Below, piece by piece: positions 4,325 to 5,079 of a DNA stretch of 5,079 nucleotides. Below the pieces are notes generated by a model. The model made no database searches and was not told where the DNA came from. It saw only the letters and a list, made by a program, of their open reading frames with translations. Source of the DNA: Clostridiales bacterium. GTDB lineage: Bacteria > Bacillota > Clostridia > Oscillospirales > Oscillospiraceae. The first letter of the stretch is position 1. The number at the start of each line of letters is the position of its first letter. Position numbers and translations under genes: made by a program. Location: positions 1-5,079 of the forward strand of contig JAHZEF010000166.1 of the NCBI GenBank assembly GCA_019422005.1. Reading direction: 5' to 3'.

Positions 4325-5079
4325 ATGAATATTGCCGATATCATCCGAGTTCCCTTCGGCTATGTGCTGGAATGGCTGTATCAGCTGACCAACAGCTACG
4401 GCCTGGCGCTGATTCTGTTCGGCGTGGCCATCAAGCTCATTCTGCTGCCGATCAGCATGAAGAGCAAGAAAAGCATGATGAAAATGTCCCGCATTGCGCC
4501 CAGGGTCAAGGCCCTGGAGGCGAAATACGCCGACGATAAAAACAAATATCAGATGGAGGTCATGAAGCTCTACAAAAAAGAGGGCATCTCCACCACCGGC
4601 GGCTGCCTGTGGTCCTTCATCCCTCTGCTGATCCTGATCCCCCTGTACCAGGTTATCCGCGAACCGCTGGTCTACATGATGCATCTGAGCGCCGAGCATG
4701 CCGCCCAGATTGTCGAAGTGATCGGCAAGCAGGTGGAGCTGGGCGGCAACACGTACTATCAGCAGCTGGCGGCGGCCAGCCATGTGGGGGAGTTCCTTCC
4801 GCAGATCCGCGAGGCGATCCCTGCGCTGGCCAACGTCAATCTGACGCCGATCAATTTTGATTTCCTGGGCGTCAACCTGGGCCTGGTGCCCACATGGAAG
4901 TTCTGGACGCTGACGGGATGGGCCTCCATCGGCCTGTTCCTGATCCCGGTGATTTCCGCTGCTTCCCAGTGGTTCTCCATGTGGATCATGCAGAAGTTCA
5001 ACAGTTCCGTTACCGTCAACGAAAAGGGCGAACGGGATGAATCCGCTGCCGGCGCGGTGGCCGGATCCATGAAGACCAT
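4325..5079 (+). CDS. yidC: Membrane protein insertase YidC/Oxa1/SpoIIIJ, 3'-truncated by the window edge
   Basis: Integral-membrane insertase that places proteins in the cytoplasmic membrane alone or with SecYEG. 251 residues are visible before the window ends. Start: ATG with AAAGGA (4312-4317) seven bases upstream, 46 bases after yidD. Seen in order: a short amphipathic start (1-20), hydrophobic segment 24-43 (YGLALILFGVAIKLILLPIS), a charged helical cytoplasmic loop (45-88, SKKSMMKMSRIAPRVKALEAKY and on), a second hydrophobic segment 92-111 with FIPLLILIPLYQV, an extracytoplasmic stretch to about 190, and a third segment about 199-222. The later segments are cut off. The positive residue of the substrate groove, Arg in B. 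subtilis SpoIIIJ and E. coli YidC, is Lys37 here. There is no signal peptide or lipobox, unlike B. subtilis SpoIIIJ, which fits the short clostridial type. Confidence 0.96.
   Translation, partial: MNIADIIRVPFGYVLEWLYQLTNSYGLALILFGVAIKLILLPISMKSKKSMMKMSRIAPRVKALEAKYADDKNKYQMEVMKLYKKEGISTTGGCLWSFIPLLILIPLYQVIREPLVYMMHLSAEHAAQIVEVIGKQVELGGNTYYQQLAAASHVGEFLPQIREAIPALANVNLTPINFDFLGVNLGLVPTWKFWTLTGWASIGLFLIPVISAASQWFSMWIMQKFNSSVTVNEKGERDESAAGAVAGSMKT

Noticed and set aside
3512..4783. 423-codon open frame on the - strand across rpmH, rnpA, yidD and yidC
   Set aside because: It is antisense to four conserved genes, and no motif or ribosome site supports it.
4309..4860. Alternative + strand frames at 4309-4539 and 4609-4860
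   Set aside because: Both are shadows of yidC, whose own frame from 4325 gives a continuous YidC sequence.

Overview
The window is about 5.1 kb of GC-rich bacterial DNA with every supported gene on the + strand. Strong Shine-Dalgarno sites, a lepA-hemW neighbourhood, a DUF3786-type gene and a short YidC without a signal peptide point to a GC-rich member of the Clostridia (Bacillota). Closer placement (for example Oscillospirales- or Christensenellales-like) is only an impression.

Layout. Positions 1-1379 hold the 3' three quarters of lepA (elongation factor 4). It is followed after 18 bases by a DUF3786-family gene of unknown function (1398-2033), then after 35 bases by hemW (2069-3241), a radical-SAM protein of the heme-chaperone type. 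These three look like one transcription unit. A 212-base intergenic region (3242-3453) follows. It holds an imperfect inverted repeat, a perfect-consensus sigma-A/sigma-70 promoter with an UP-element-like upstream region, two small leader hairpins, a three-codon candidate leader ORF, and two exact copies of a 13-base sequence on either side of the promoter. Next comes the conserved cluster rpmH (3454-3594), rnpA (3713-4063), yidD (4060-4278) and yidC (4325 to beyond the window end).

How the genes work together. The second unit supplies ribosomal protein bL34, the RNase P protein and two components of membrane-protein insertion. The high-output promoter sits directly before rpmH. A 14-bp hairpin in the rpmH-rnpA spacer is a plausible device for making much less RnpA than bL34. 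rnpA and yidD overlap (ATGA), which suggests translational coupling.

The genes are mostly housekeeping and I see no mobile element, CRISPR array, phage or defence system. The points worth a second look are the junction itself (rpmH preceded by hemW rather than by dnaA/oriC, and hemW not followed by hrcA), the DUF3786 gene between lepA and hemW, an apparent two-residue loss in a conserved LepA motif, and the RNA and repeat structure around the rpmH promoter and the rpmH-rnpA spacer.
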